Below are positions 1 through 8,254 of a DNA stretch of 14,065 bases, one piece after another (position 1 is the first letter of the stretch; each line of letters begins with the position of its first letter). The position numbers were made by a program, and so were the translations under genes. Location of the stretch: contig DEYX01000122.1 in assembly GCA_002365025.1 (NCBI GenBank), positions 1 to 14,065 of the forward strand, given 5' to 3'. The DNA comes from Hungatella sp. UBA3147 (GTDB lineage: Bacteria; Bacillota; Clostridia; Lachnospirales; Lachnospiraceae). The notes beneath the pieces were generated by a model that was not told the DNA's origin, did not search any database, and saw nothing but the letters and a program-made list of their open reading frames with translations.

Positions 1-265
1 TATGCGAATGGTTATAGTTCTATTAATGGTGTTAAGCCTTGGAAATGTATTGAATGCCGGATTTGACCAGGTTTTCAATATGTATAGTCCGCCGGTGTAT
101 GCAAGCGGAGATATTATTGACACATTTGTTTACCGGATTGGTATGTTGGAGGCACAATTTGGAGTTGCTACAGCGGTAGGTCTATTTAAATCAGTTATTT
201 CACTGACTTTAATTTCGGTTTCATACTGGTTTGCTATTAAGTTTGCAGACTATCAGTTGTTTTAG
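1..265 (+). CDS. ABC sugar transporter permease, LplB type (C-terminal part only)
   Basis: This is the 3' end of a gene that begins left of the window; 87 codons are visible, ending in TAG at 263-265. The protein is an inner-membrane permease of a carbohydrate ABC importer. The visible part carries the family's C-terminal signature: a hydrophobic helix, then NAGFDQVFNMYSPPVY and DIIDTFVYRIGM, then a last helix ending in the SYWFAIKFADYQLF tail. These match the polysaccharide/oligosaccharide permeases of the LplB family. It sits 14 bases before a second permease of the YtcP type, the usual pairing for a heterodimeric importer. The EAA loop and most transmembrane segments lie outside the window. 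The Met codon at position 2 is internal, not the real start. Substrate is inferred from the downstream GH43/GH51 genes as arabinose- or xylose-containing oligosaccharides. Confidence 0.9.
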   Translation, partial: MRMVIVLLMVLSLGNVLNAGFDQVFNMYSPPVYASGDIIDTFVYRIGMLEAQFGVATAVGLFKSVISLTLISVSYWFAIKFADYQLF

Positions 266-279
266 GAAAGGAATCGTAT

Positions 280-1158
280 ATGAAAAAGAATAAGAAGTTT
301 AAGTGGTTTCCGGTATTAAATACTATTATCCTTGTCATGCTTGCTTTGATCTGCGTGATACCGCTTATTCATGTTGCTGCTGTTTCGTTTAGTTCCAGTG
401 CAGCGGCTTCTGCCGGAGACGTATCATTATGGCCTAAGGATTTTACCACAAGTTCATACTCATTTGTTGCAAAGCGTCCTGCATTTTGGCGCTCAATGAA
501 GGTCTCAGTTACACGAATTATTATGGGTGGAGGTTTAAGTATTTTACTTACAATTACGGCAGCGTATCCGTTGTCTCAGCCAAAGGCAAGCTTTCGGTTC
601 AGAACAGTTTATGCCTGGTTCTTTTTTATTACAATGATTTTTAATGCCGGACTGATTCCTTGGTACATGGTAATAAGACAATTCGGCCTTTTGGATAGTA
701 TTTGGGCATTGATCCTTCCTGGCGCCGTACCTGTTTTCAGTGTTATTCTATTGCTCAATTTTTTTCGTGAAGTTCCAAGAGAACTTGCGGAGGCGGCATT
801 TATTGATGGAGCCGGACATTGGCGCACTCTTTGGACAATATATGTGCCTTTATCAAAACCTGCCCTTGCAACACTCTTGCTGTTTTCGCTGGTAGCAAAT
901 TGGAACAGCTGGTTTGATGGACTGATTCTCATGAACAATCCGAATAATTATCCATTACAGACATACATACAAACCATTGCGGTTCAGCGCTCATTCAGTA
1001 TGATGACAAGAGAAGAAATCCAGCAAATGGCTGCGATATCAGACAGAACCCTGCGGTCTGCACAAATATTTTTAGGCTCCTTACCCATTGTTATGGTATA
1101 CCCTTTCCTGCAAAAATATTTTGTGAAAGGCATCGTGTTAGGTGGGGTTAAGGGGTAA
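280..1158 (+). CDS. ABC sugar transporter permease, YtcP/CarB type
   Basis: This 292-residue inner-membrane permease is the second membrane subunit of the carbohydrate importer. A short basic N-terminus (MKKNKKFKW) is followed by a first membrane helix at about residues 11-35. Further hydrophobic helices lie near 75-98, 110-130, 140-162, 190-207 and 262-282. The ATPase-contacting EAA loop is clear at about 171-191 (EAAFIDGAGHWRTLWTIYVP). The family trait of a long extracytoplasmic segment after helix 1 (SFSSSAAASAGDVSLWPKDF) is present. Length is normal for the family. A purine-rich AGGAAAGG precedes the ATG by about 8 bases. It is co-transcribed with the upstream permease and the downstream glycosidases. 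No ATPase gene is visible; such importers often share one encoded elsewhere. Confidence 0.93.
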   Translation: MKKNKKFKWFPVLNTIILVMLALICVIPLIHVAAVSFSSSAAASAGDVSLWPKDFTTSSYSFVAKRPAFWRSMKVSVTRIIMGGGLSILLTITAAYPLSQPKASFRFRTVYAWFFFITMIFNAGLIPWYMVIRQFGLLDSIWALILPGAVPVFSVILLLNFFREVPRELAEAAFIDGAGHWRTLWTIYVPLSKPALATLLLFSLVANWNSWFDGLILMNNPNNYPLQTYIQTIAVQRSFSMMTREEIQQMAAISDRTLRSAQIFLGSLPIVMVYPFLQKYFVKGIVLGGVKG

Positions 1159-1181
1159 TAAGGAAAAGGAGGGGGAATTGA

Positions 1182-2600
1182 ATGAAAAAACAGGTGTTTA
1201 ATCCCTATCTGCCGTCATGGGAATACATTCCAGACGGCGAACCACATGTGTTTGAGGAACGAGTCTATGTGTACGGATCACATGACCGTTTCAATGGATT
1301 CGCATATTGCTTAAATGATTATGTTTGTTATTCTGCGCCGGTAGATGATTTGCACGATTGGAAGTATGAAGGAGTTATCTATGAAAAGACGAACGATCCT
1401 TTCAATGCAGACGGCAGCATGTGTCTGTATGCACCTGATGTAGTCAGAGGACCGGATGGCAGATATTATCTGTATTATGTTTTAGATAAAGTTCCAGTTG
1501 TTTCGGTAGCGGTCAGTGAAACCCCAGCAGGAAAATACAGCTTTTACGGTTATGTGCGTGATATGAATGGAACACGGCTGGGGGAGAGAGCCAATGATCA
1601 GCCGCAATTTGACCCTGCAGTTTTATTGGAGAGTGATAAAATCTATTTGTATACGGGTTTTTGCGGCCCTGGAGACAAGTCACGCAAAGGTGCTATGGCG
1701 ACAGTGCTTGCGGCGGATATGCTGACAATCATTAAAGAGCCGGTAATCATAGTGCCCGGAAATTGCTATGGCAGCGGAACTGGGTTTGAAGGACATGAGT
1801 TCTTTGAAGGACCATCCATCAGAAAACATGGAGATACATATTATTTCGTTTATTCTTCGAGCCGGATGCATGAATTATGCTATGCAGCCAGTAAGAGTCC
1901 GACAAAGGATTTTTCTTATGGAGGCGTAATTATAAGCAATTGTGATGAGAGTATAACAAATGGGAAGCCGGTTGGGATGCACACGTATGTTCCCGGAAAC
2001 AATCATGGCGGCATGGCAGAAGTATTTGGGCAGTGGTATATTTTTTATCATAGACATACAAATGGAACAAATTTCAGCCGTCAGGGCTGTGCCGAACCGG
2101 TTCAGATTAAGGAGGACGGTTCAATTAAACAAGTTGAAATGACCTCGTGCGGATTAAATGGCGCCCCCCTGGTTGGAAAGGGAGAGTACTTTGCATACAT
2201 TGCCTGTAATTTGTTTTCTAAAACAATGAAAAACGACCATCTGCTTCATCACGCTGGTTGGATTGACGGGAAATATCCCAGAATTACACAGGATGGCCGG
2301 GATGGCGATGAAGAGATAGGATATATCGCCAATATGCAGGATTCCGCGATAGCCGGATTTAAGTATTTTGAGTGTAAGGGTATCACAAGGATTTCTCTTA
2401 AAACGAGAGGGTATGGAAACGGTTGTTTTGAAGTAAAAACTGCATGGGATGGTGAAACCTTAGGGAAAATTCCGGTAGGTTATTCAAACGTCTGGGTTGT
2501 AAATTCTGCTGAAATCATGATTCCGGACGGAGTTCAGGCTTTGTTCTTTGAATTTAAAGGCGAGGGTGGAATCAGTTTAAGTTCTTTCACTTTAGAATAA
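1182..2600 (+). CDS. Family 43 glycoside hydrolase with C-terminal beta-sandwich domain
   Basis: This 472-residue enzyme is predicted to cleave alpha-L-arabinofuranosyl or beta-D-xylosyl residues from imported oligosaccharides by inversion. The five-bladed propeller of GH43 covers roughly residues 1-320. Candidate catalytic residues are Asp18 (IPDGEPHVF, general base), Asp86 (LYAPDVV) and Asp144 (PQFDPAV), both possible pKa-modulating positions, and Glu209 in HEFFEGPSIRK (general acid). Residues about 330-472 form a beta-rich C-terminal region resembling a CBM6-like carbohydrate-binding domain; it includes GYIANMQDSAIAGFKYF. There is no signal peptide, so it should act in the cytoplasm. AAGGAGGGGG lies 6 bases before the ATG, an excellent start. 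The exact GH43 subfamily and specificity cannot be read from sequence alone. It lies between the permeases and a second, unrelated-looking GH43. Confidence 0.88.
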   Translation: MKKQVFNPYLPSWEYIPDGEPHVFEERVYVYGSHDRFNGFAYCLNDYVCYSAPVDDLHDWKYEGVIYEKTNDPFNADGSMCLYAPDVVRGPDGRYYLYYVLDKVPVVSVAVSETPAGKYSFYGYVRDMNGTRLGERANDQPQFDPAVLLESDKIYLYTGFCGPGDKSRKGAMATVLAADMLTIIKEPVIIVPGNCYGSGTGFEGHEFFEGPSIRKHGDTYYFVYSSSRMHELCYAASKSPTKDFSYGGVIISNCDESITNGKPVGMHTYVPGNNHGGMAEVFGQWYIFYHRHTNGTNFSRQGCAEPVQIKEDGSIKQVEMTSCGLNGAPLVGKGEYFAYIACNLFSKTMKNDHLLHHAGWIDGKYPRITQDGRDGDEEIGYIANMQDSAIAGFKYFECKGITRISLKTRGYGNGCFEVKTAWDGETLGKIPVGYSNVWVVNSAEIMIPDGVQALFFEFKGEGGISLSSFTLE

Positions 2601-2621
2601 TGAGAGTAAAAGGAGCAGGGT

Positions 2622-4181
2622 ATGCAGAAATATGGTAAAACCATAGAACATAAAAGGGGAACGCATATCTGGTGGACTGATATCCCGGATCCGGATGTGA
2701 TCCGGGTTGATGAAACGTATTATATGACCAGCACCACCATGCACTTTACACCAGGCTGCCCAATTATGAGATCTAAGGATCTGGTTCATTGGGAAATTGT
2801 TAGTTATGTTTATGATATTCTGGAAACCAGCGATGAAATGGTTTTAAAAAATGGAAAGCATGATTACGGCAGAGGATCATGGGCGAGCTGTTTGAGGTAC
2901 GCTAATAACACTTTTTATGTTGCATTCACAGCATACAATGCGAATAAAACATATATATTTCAGACAAAAGATGTTGAAAGCAATCAATGGGACAGATACA
3001 CGCTTGAGGGTATTTACCATGATATGTCTCTGCTTTTTGATGAAGATGGTAAGGTTTATATGGTTTTTGGGAGTGGAACGATCCGGGTCATTGAATTAAC
3101 ATCAGATGCAAAGGCTGTAAAACCGAAAGGCATGGATAAAGTGGTGATTCCTAAATCTGATGTGGGTGGAGAAGGAGGCCTTCCGGCCGAAGGCTCTCAC
3201 ATATATAAATGGAATGGAATGTACTATATATTCTTAATAGCATGGCCTTCCGCCCCTTTGTATTCGGGAAGGAGAATTCAGATATGCTATCGCTCAGATA
3301 GAATTGATGGTGAGTATGATGGAAAAGTGCTCCTCGATCATGATATGGGATTTTACAATAAAGGTGTTGCACAGGGAGGGATTTTTAATACCGGGACAGG
3401 AGAATGGTATTCCCTGATGTTTCAGGATCATGGTTCGGTGGGCAGGATTCCGGTTCTTGTCCCGTTTAACTGGGAAGAGGGGTGGCCTGTATTTGAGGCT
3501 TATGGTAAGCTGCCCGATATAAACCTGGTAAAATCGGAAAGATTTGCCAGCCACAATATCGTAAAATCGGATGATTTTAATCAATTATCGTTATCTCTCC
3601 AGTGGCAGTGGAATCATAATCCCGATAACAGATACTGGTCACTGGGCGAAAGGCCAGGCTGGCTCAAGTTGACCAATGGTACGCTTTGCCGCAACATATC
3701 AGATGCCTCTAATACATTGACACAACGAACCTTTGGCCCCATTTGTTCCGGCAGGGCTTTGCTTGATATATCAACTATGAAGAATGGTGATTTTGCAGGT
3801 TTGTGTGCTTTTCAGGATCAGTATGGTTATGTAGGAGTTAAGGTGGAGGCTGATGGAGCAAAAGTCATTATGGCAATGGCAAAACCGGAATCGTTTGAGC
3901 CTGATAATATGGAATATATGACGGGAAAGCCAGAGGTAATTGCAGAAAGCATACCTTTAAGTCAGAAAGGAATATATCTTCGCATTGACTTTGATTTTCG
4001 TGACATGGCTGACACTGCTGATTTCTACTATAGCTTAGACGGCAGCAGATGGAGTGGGATTGGCAGGCAATTGAACATGTCATACAGATTAACACATTTT
4101 GTGGGCTATCGCTTCGCTTTGTTTAGTTATGCAACAAAAGAAACAGGTGGTTCTGCCTGGTTTGATTATTTTAAGGTATGA
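2622..4181 (+). CDS. Family 43 glycoside hydrolase (beta-xylosidase/arabinofuranosidase), GH43_12-like
   Basis: This 519-residue cytoplasmic inverting glycosidase has a different architecture from the preceding GH43. Residues about 14-300 form the propeller, with WWTDIPDPDVIRV (base Asp23), YHDMSLLFDEDG (Asp134) and GLPAEGSHIYKW (acid Glu190). Residues about 315-519 form a concanavalin A-like sandwich typical of the beta-xylosidase C-terminal domain; it starts near KSDDFNQLSLSLQWQWN. Length fits GH43 enzymes of the subfamily 12 kind. No signal peptide is present. A ribosome binding site (AAAGGAGCAGGG) is 2-9 bases before the ATG and the gap to the upstream gene is 21 bases, so the two are co-transcribed. 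Having two GH43 enzymes plus a GH51 suggests complementary linkage preferences on branched arabinoxylo-oligosaccharides. Assignment to family is firm; assignment to subfamily is from motif memory. Confidence 0.9.
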   Translation: MQKYGKTIEHKRGTHIWWTDIPDPDVIRVDETYYMTSTTMHFTPGCPIMRSKDLVHWEIVSYVYDILETSDEMVLKNGKHDYGRGSWASCLRYANNTFYVAFTAYNANKTYIFQTKDVESNQWDRYTLEGIYHDMSLLFDEDGKVYMVFGSGTIRVIELTSDAKAVKPKGMDKVVIPKSDVGGEGGLPAEGSHIYKWNGMYYIFLIAWPSAPLYSGRRIQICYRSDRIDGEYDGKVLLDHDMGFYNKGVAQGGIFNTGTGEWYSLMFQDHGSVGRIPVLVPFNWEEGWPVFEAYGKLPDINLVKSERFASHNIVKSDDFNQLSLSLQWQWNHNPDNRYWSLGERPGWLKLTNGTLCRNISDASNTLTQRTFGPICSGRALLDISTMKNGDFAGLCAFQDQYGYVGVKVEADGAKVIMAMAKPESFEPDNMEYMTGKPEVIAESIPLSQKGIYLRIDFDFRDMADTADFYYSLDGSRWSGIGRQLNMSYRLTHFVGYRFALFSYATKETGGSAWFDYFKV

Positions 4182-4217
4182 GTAAACATCAAAGAATTAA
4201 AATAGGAGAATAGAAAA

Positions 4218-5726
4218 ATGAAAAAAGCAAAGATCATTATCGATAAGTATTTTCTGACGGGAGGCGTTGATCAGAGGATATTCGGTTCTTTTATTGAACA
4301 TTTGGGACGGGCTGTCTACGGCGGAATCTATCAGGAGGGAAATGTAAATTCTGATGAGCAGGGATTTCGAAAGGATACCCTGGAACTGGTAAAGGAACTG
4401 AATGTGCCTATCGTGCGCTATCCGGGAGGTAATTTTGTATCTGGTTTTTGCTGGGAGGACAGCGTGGGCCCTAAAGAAAAGAGGCCGGTAAGGACTGAAC
4501 TGGCCTGGCAGGTGATCGAAACAAACCAGTTTGGTTTAAATGAATTTGCAGATTGGTCCCGGCTGACCGGAAGTGATATCATGATGGCGGTCAACCTCGG
4601 CACAAGAGGTCCGGCGGATGCGAAGAATCTTCTGGAATACTGCAACTTTGAGTGCGGCACTTATTACAGTGATTTGCGCAAGGCTCATGGCTATGTAAAA
4701 CCACACGACATCAAGGTATGGTGCCTGGGCAATGAAATGGATGGAAAGTGGCAGATGGGCCACAAAACAGCTATGGAGTACGGCCGGGTCGCTTCAGAAA
4801 CTGCCCGGCTGATGAAATGGCTGGATCCCAGCATTGAAACCGTAGCTTGCGGCAGCTCCGGTATGATGATGCCCACGTTTGGTGAATGGGAATATCAGGT
4901 ACTGAACGAGTGCTACGATGAAGTGGACTATCTTTCACTGCATCAGTATTACGGGAATCGCAGCAATGATACATCAGATTTCCTTGCCTGCTCGAAAGGT
5001 ATGGATGATTTTATATTGGGAGTCATATCTCTCTGCGACGCGGTGAAGGCGAAAAAACATGGAAAGAAGGAAATTAACTTATCATTTGACGAGTGGAATG
5101 TTTGGTATCACAGCAACGAACAGGATAAACAGATCAAACCATGGAATAAGGCGCCCCATCAGCTTGAGGATGTATATAACTTTGAAGATGCACTTTTAGT
5201 GGGCAGCATGTTGATTACCCTTTTAAGACATGCGAACAGAGTAAAGATCGCGTGCATGGCGCAGCTGGTGAATGTAATCGCTCCAATCATGACATCGGAT
5301 ACAGGTGCCTGGCGTCAGACCATATTCTATCCTTACATGCATGCTTCCGTTTATGGGAAAGGAACTGTTCTATTGACTCAGATCAAGGCACCGGTATATG
5401 AGAGCCGGACTTACGGAACCGTGTCCATACTGGACAGCGTCTGTATTTGGGATCAGGAGTCTGAGACACTTACGATCTTTGCAGTAAACAAAGACCTGGA
5501 GGAAGATGTGGAAATTGCATGTGATTTACGACAGTTTGAGGGATATCAGGTGAAAGATCATCTGGTGCTGACTCATGATGATATGAAAGCAGTAAATACG
5601 GAGGCAGCTCCTGATACAGTAAAGCCAACGGGTTCCAGGGCTTCCAGACTGGAAAATGGTCACTTCTCAACTGTATTTGGAAGACATAGTTGGAATGTGG
5701 TTCGGCTGGAAAAAAGCGTACAGTAG
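4218..5726 (+). CDS. abfA: GH51 alpha-L-arabinofuranosidase
   Basis: This 502-residue enzyme is a retaining exo-alpha-L-arabinofuranosidase that releases arabinose from arabinoxylan and arabinan oligosaccharides. The acid/base Glu173 lies in WCLGNEMDGKW and the nucleophile Glu292 in NLSFDEWNVWYH; these match the spacing in characterised GH51 enzymes. The substrate-pocket motifs IFGSFIEHLGRAVYGGIY (22-38) and VRYPGGNFVSGFCWED (66-81) are intact. The catalytic barrel spans about 15-380 and the C-terminal beta-sandwich about 390-502. Length is normal and no signal peptide is present. AATAGGAGAATAG precedes the ATG. This is the last gene of the operon. By eye the base composition is slightly richer in G+C than in the permeases and GH43 genes upstream, which may mean a separate origin, but this was not measured. 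Confidence 0.96.
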   Translation: MKKAKIIIDKYFLTGGVDQRIFGSFIEHLGRAVYGGIYQEGNVNSDEQGFRKDTLELVKELNVPIVRYPGGNFVSGFCWEDSVGPKEKRPVRTELAWQVIETNQFGLNEFADWSRLTGSDIMMAVNLGTRGPADAKNLLEYCNFECGTYYSDLRKAHGYVKPHDIKVWCLGNEMDGKWQMGHKTAMEYGRVASETARLMKWLDPSIETVACGSSGMMMPTFGEWEYQVLNECYDEVDYLSLHQYYGNRSNDTSDFLACSKGMDDFILGVISLCDAVKAKKHGKKEINLSFDEWNVWYHSNEQDKQIKPWNKAPHQLEDVYNFEDALLVGSMLITLLRHANRVKIACMAQLVNVIAPIMTSDTGAWRQTIFYPYMHASVYGKGTVLLTQIKAPVYESRTYGTVSILDSVCIWDQESETLTIFAVNKDLEEDVEIACDLRQFEGYQVKDHLVLTHDDMKAVNTEAAPDTVKPTGSRASRLENGHFSTVFGRHSWNVVRLEKSVQ

Positions 5727-5740
5727 CGGATTAAAATGGC

Positions 5741-5797
5741 CTTCCCCCCTGTTTCCCCGCAATTACCTCGAAAATAAGGGGCAGGGGATTGGGGGAG
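5741..5797 (+). terminator. Imperfect G/C-rich hairpin after the arabinofuranosidase operon
   Basis: The RNA can fold with CTTCC pairing near GGGGGAG, CCCCTG (5746-5751) pairing CAGGGG (5782-5787), a three-base bulge, then CCCC (5755-5758) pairing GGGG (5778-5781), around a 19-base loop. It starts 14 bases past the stop codon, where an operon terminator is expected. A U-run is essentially absent (only GAGTTTCC follows), so it may be a weak terminator or a 3'-end stabiliser rather than a classical intrinsic terminator. Confidence 0.45.
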
Positions 5798-5858
5798 TTT
5801 CCTGACAGTGTTTGATACGTATTATAAGGAAGTGTTGTATAGATCGTTTTTGTTGTCG

Positions 5859-5886
5859 TTGTTATTTAAGAACGGGCGCTTATAAT
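5859..5886 (+). promoter_or_regulatory. Possible orphan sigma-A promoter
   Basis: TTGTTA (5859-5864) is followed after 16 bases by a perfect TATAAT (5881-5886) on the + strand. No gene begins downstream before the KUP terminator, which is read from the opposite strand. It would start a transcript near 5893 that includes the inverted repeat at 5901-5954. It may be chance in an AT-rich gap. Confidence 0.3.
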
Positions 5887-5900
5887 TTACTTTTATAACA

Positions 5901-5954
5901 ATACCTCTGGCATAATCGCCGAAATTTTTTGGTAATTGATTAAAAAAGAGGTAT
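5901..5954. repeat. Inverted repeat ATACCTC/GAGGTAT with inner T6/A6 arms
   Basis: Arms ATACCTC (5901-5907) and GAGGTAT (5948-5954) are perfect complements. Directly inside the right arm, a run of six A pairs with a run of six T about 11 bases upstream. A transcript from the promoter proposed at 5859-5886 would fold here. No function is recognised; transposon ends and RNA structure are both possible. Confidence 0.4.
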
Positions 5955-6110
5955 AAAACTTGAAAAACTAAAGCCACCTATTACACAGAACGAGCACGAG
6001 AGGGTGTTGGATTAATCATAACAGAATGTTCAGCAATAGATTTTCCCCATGGCCTAATCGTTGAGCGTCAGCCAAAGGTGAATTGATTCTTTAAACTGGC
6101 TGCGGTAGTC

Positions 6111-6147
6111 ACAAAAAAGGACTCCTATGATTTTCATAGAAGTCCTT
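6111..6147 (-). terminator. Intrinsic terminator of the KUP gene
   Basis: Read on the minus strand, AAGGACT (6141-6147) pairs with AGTCCTT (6117-6123), and CTATG pairs with CATAG inside it, with one mismatch and a small T/A loop. A run of six T follows immediately on the minus strand (A-run at 6113-6118 on the + strand, partly in the stem). It lies 14 bases beyond the KUP stop codon. Confidence 0.9.
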
Positions 6148-6160
6148 AACTTTTAACTCA

Positions 6161-8173
6161 TTAATTCTTTTTTCCATCGTTTCTTTTTAAGACAACATGA
6201 TCTGAATGACCAAGAAACATTGGTACCTTTTCAATATAAACATCACTGGTATCAAGTCCAAACCAGTTCGTTGGGGATGCGGTAAATTTCTGTATGAAGA
6301 ACTTGGTTCTTAACAGAAGAGAGTCCCAGGCGGATAAAGAGGATTCATGGGAAAGGATTTCCTGAATAAATACAAAGCGGAAATCTCCCAGGCGGCGGTT
6401 AGGTAAAATGGAGTATGTGCTGGTCTGTGGTTCTATTTCCTTGTTCTTTACCATATCTGTTGATATCTGCCTTAAAAAAACATTCAGACTCTGGTCGATG
6501 CGGAATCCAAGCTTTAAATCTATTTTCATAATATTGGACGTATTAAAGTTTTCAACCGCATATTCAGCCTGATAAGGTTCATCTGTTACGGAAACGTTTA
6601 CAAACCAGTAGACGTCCGCTTTTTTGGGGCGTTTATCTAAAAGGAAGTACATGATTTTACGTTCGATTTCCTTTGGGTTAGAACAGTTACTTAAGCACAC
6701 AAGGTTGCTGGCGTATTTTGGAACTTCTGGATCAGTGCTTAGCTGGCTTAGCTGCTGAATGTAGTTTTTAATCGGTACATACTCCACGTAGCGCATCTTT
6801 ATGATATGAGACCTGTCCCAGAGATACATAACAAATAAGATGGTAACTGCAATAATGACAGCAACAAATCCACCATGGAAAAATTTAAGAATGTTTGCCA
6901 GGAAGAAAGAAACTTCAAAACTCATAAAGAAAACAAGCATGATGACTGCAAGCACAATGGGCGTCTTTTTCTTCAGCATATAGTTAAATAACAGAATGGT
7001 TGTCATAAGCATGGTAACTGTTATGGCAAGACCATACGCGGATTCCATTCTCTCGGAACTTTGAAAGTAAAGAACGATTCCGATACAGACAAAGCATAAA
7101 ATCCGGTTGATTGCAGGAATGTAAAGCTGGCCCTTTAAATGGGAAGGATATAACGTGTGAAGTTTTGGAAACAGATTCAGTTTAATTGCTTCCGATACAA
7201 GGGTAAAGGAACCTGAAATCAAAGCTTGTGATGCGATAATGGCGGCAAAAGTAGAAATTACGATACCATATATCAGCATACCATGAGGGATCATCTGATA
7301 AAAAGGATTGATGTCCTCGATTAAGGCATGAGCAGGATTACTTTTTGCAGATAAAATCCATGCACCCTGTCCAAAATAGTTCAGCAATAAACATATTTTA
7401 ACAAATGGCCATGTAAAGTAGATGTTTTTTCTGCCCACATGTCCCATATCAGAGTAGAGTGCTTCAGCTCCGGTAGAACATAAAAATATGCTTCCCAGAA
7501 TAAAAAAGCCAAGCTTGTTATCGTCACTGAACAGGATATTAATTGCATAATGAGGGGACAATGCACGCAGCAGGAATGGATTTTCAACTAAATTGATAAT
7601 TCCAAAAAAAGCCAGGCTGCAGAACCATAAAAACATAATGGGACCAAACAGTTTCCCAATAAATTCAGTGCCTATATGCTGGATAAAAAACAGGACGCAG
7701 ATTATGAAAATAACAAGTAAAACAATATTTTTCTGGTTATTGCCAAAAAGGTCTTGAAAGACAGGGAGCAGTTTGAGTCCCTCGACGGCTGATGTAACGG
7801 TTACTGCCGGTGTCAGCATTCCATCAGCTAGCAGTGCAGAACCTCCGATCATGGCAGGTATGATCAACCATCTGGAACGGCTTCTGACAAGAGTAAAAAG
7901 TGAGAAAATGCCACCTTCTCCATTGTTGTCTGCCTTTAGTGTAATGCAAACATATTTTATGCTTGTTAAAATCGTGAGTGTCCAGAATACCAGAGATAAG
8001 GTCCCCAGAATAAAATTTTCTGAAACATGTTGGATTCCTCCATTCCCGAAAATAACGGATTTCATAACATAAAGCGGTGAAGTACCGATATCTCCATATA
8101 CGACACCTAATGTTACCAGAGTTCCTCCAAGTGTTAATTTTGAAATGTCAGAGTGTTTTGATGATAATTCCAT
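6161..8173 (-). CDS. kup: KUP-family potassium transporter
   Basis: This 670-residue inner-membrane protein is a K+ uptake permease (proton-coupled in characterised members). The signature GVVYGDIGTSPLYV is at residues 23-36, with the TM1 Asp28 that is important for cation binding. About twelve hydrophobic segments run to roughly residue 450, followed by a cytosolic C-terminal domain of about 220 residues ending LGHSDHVVLKRNDGKKN. Length is close to E. coli Kup (622) with a somewhat longer tail. I chose the ATG at 8173 (MELSSKHSDISK) because AAAGGGG lies 5 bases before it. The upstream in-frame TTG at 8215 lies directly after the T-run of a terminator and has no ribosome site. Upstream control is a consensus promoter, a riboswitch-like RNA and a terminator (see those entries). 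Heavy-metal or other cation specificity cannot be excluded. Confidence 0.95.
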   Translation of the reverse strand: MELSSKHSDISKLTLGGTLVTLGVVYGDIGTSPLYVMKSVIFGNGGIQHVSENFILGTLSLVFWTLTILTSIKYVCITLKADNNGEGGIFSLFTLVRSRSRWLIIPAMIGGSALLADGMLTPAVTVTSAVEGLKLLPVFQDLFGNNQKNIVLLVIFIICVLFFIQHIGTEFIGKLFGPIMFLWFCSLAFFGIINLVENPFLLRALSPHYAINILFSDDNKLGFFILGSIFLCSTGAEALYSDMGHVGRKNIYFTWPFVKICLLLNYFGQGAWILSAKSNPAHALIEDINPFYQMIPHGMLIYGIVISTFAAIIASQALISGSFTLVSEAIKLNLFPKLHTLYPSHLKGQLYIPAINRILCFVCIGIVLYFQSSERMESAYGLAITVTMLMTTILLFNYMLKKKTPIVLAVIMLVFFMSFEVSFFLANILKFFHGGFVAVIIAVTILFVMYLWDRSHIIKMRYVEYVPIKNYIQQLSQLSTDPEVPKYASNLVCLSNCSNPKEIERKIMYFLLDKRPKKADVYWFVNVSVTDEPYQAEYAVENFNTSNIMKIDLKLGFRIDQSLNVFLRQISTDMVKNKEIEPQTSTYSILPNRRLGDFRFVFIQEILSHESSLSAWDSLLLRTKFFIQKFTASPTNWFGLDTSDVYIEKVPMFLGHSDHVVLKRNDGKKN

Positions 8174-8213
8174 GATATCCCCTTTGCTGTATTTTGCTTT
8201 TTGTAAAAAAGTC

Positions 8214-8254
8214 AAAAAAAAACCCCTGCTGTAACATAAACATTACAACAAAAG
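8214..8254 (-). terminator. Riboswitch-controlled intrinsic terminator in the KUP leader
   Basis: On the minus strand the 12-base arm CTTTTGTTGTAA (8254-8243) pairs over its full length, counting G-U pairs, with TTACAGCAGGGG (8234-8223) around an 8-base loop. Nine consecutive T follow (8222-8214). The first six bases of the 5' arm, CTTTTG (8254-8249), are also the 3' strand of the P1 helix of the upstream aptamer (CAAAAG at 8361-8356). The two helices are therefore mutually exclusive. A ligand that stabilises P1 should prevent termination and allow kup transcription; this direction is inferred from the overlap. Confidence 0.85.

Larger units (their letters stand above)
5727..6110. other. Non-coding gap between convergent operons
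   Basis: This stretch between the end of the arabinofuranosidase gene and the KUP terminator contains no convincing gene. It holds a C-rich/G-rich hairpin (5741-5797), a plausible + strand promoter (5859-5886) with no gene behind it and an inverted repeat (5901-5954). It also has two short frames with protein-like composition: a 25-codon GTG-initiated frame at 5808-5885 (+) after GGGGGAG, and a 28-codon frame without a start at 5981-6067 (-), bounded by stops and containing RPWGKSIAEHSVMINP. The second could be the tail of a decayed gene. I recognise neither. Confidence 0.6.

Noticed and set aside
2411..2430. A catabolite-response-element-like sequence (TGGAAACGGTTGTT)
   Set aside because: It lacks the conserved CA at the right end and lies deep inside the first GH43 gene.
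8174..8215. Extending kup upstream to the TTG at 8215
   Set aside because: That codon directly follows the T-run of the leader terminator and has no ribosome site; the ATG at 8173 has AAAGGGG at good spacing and fits the family N-terminus.
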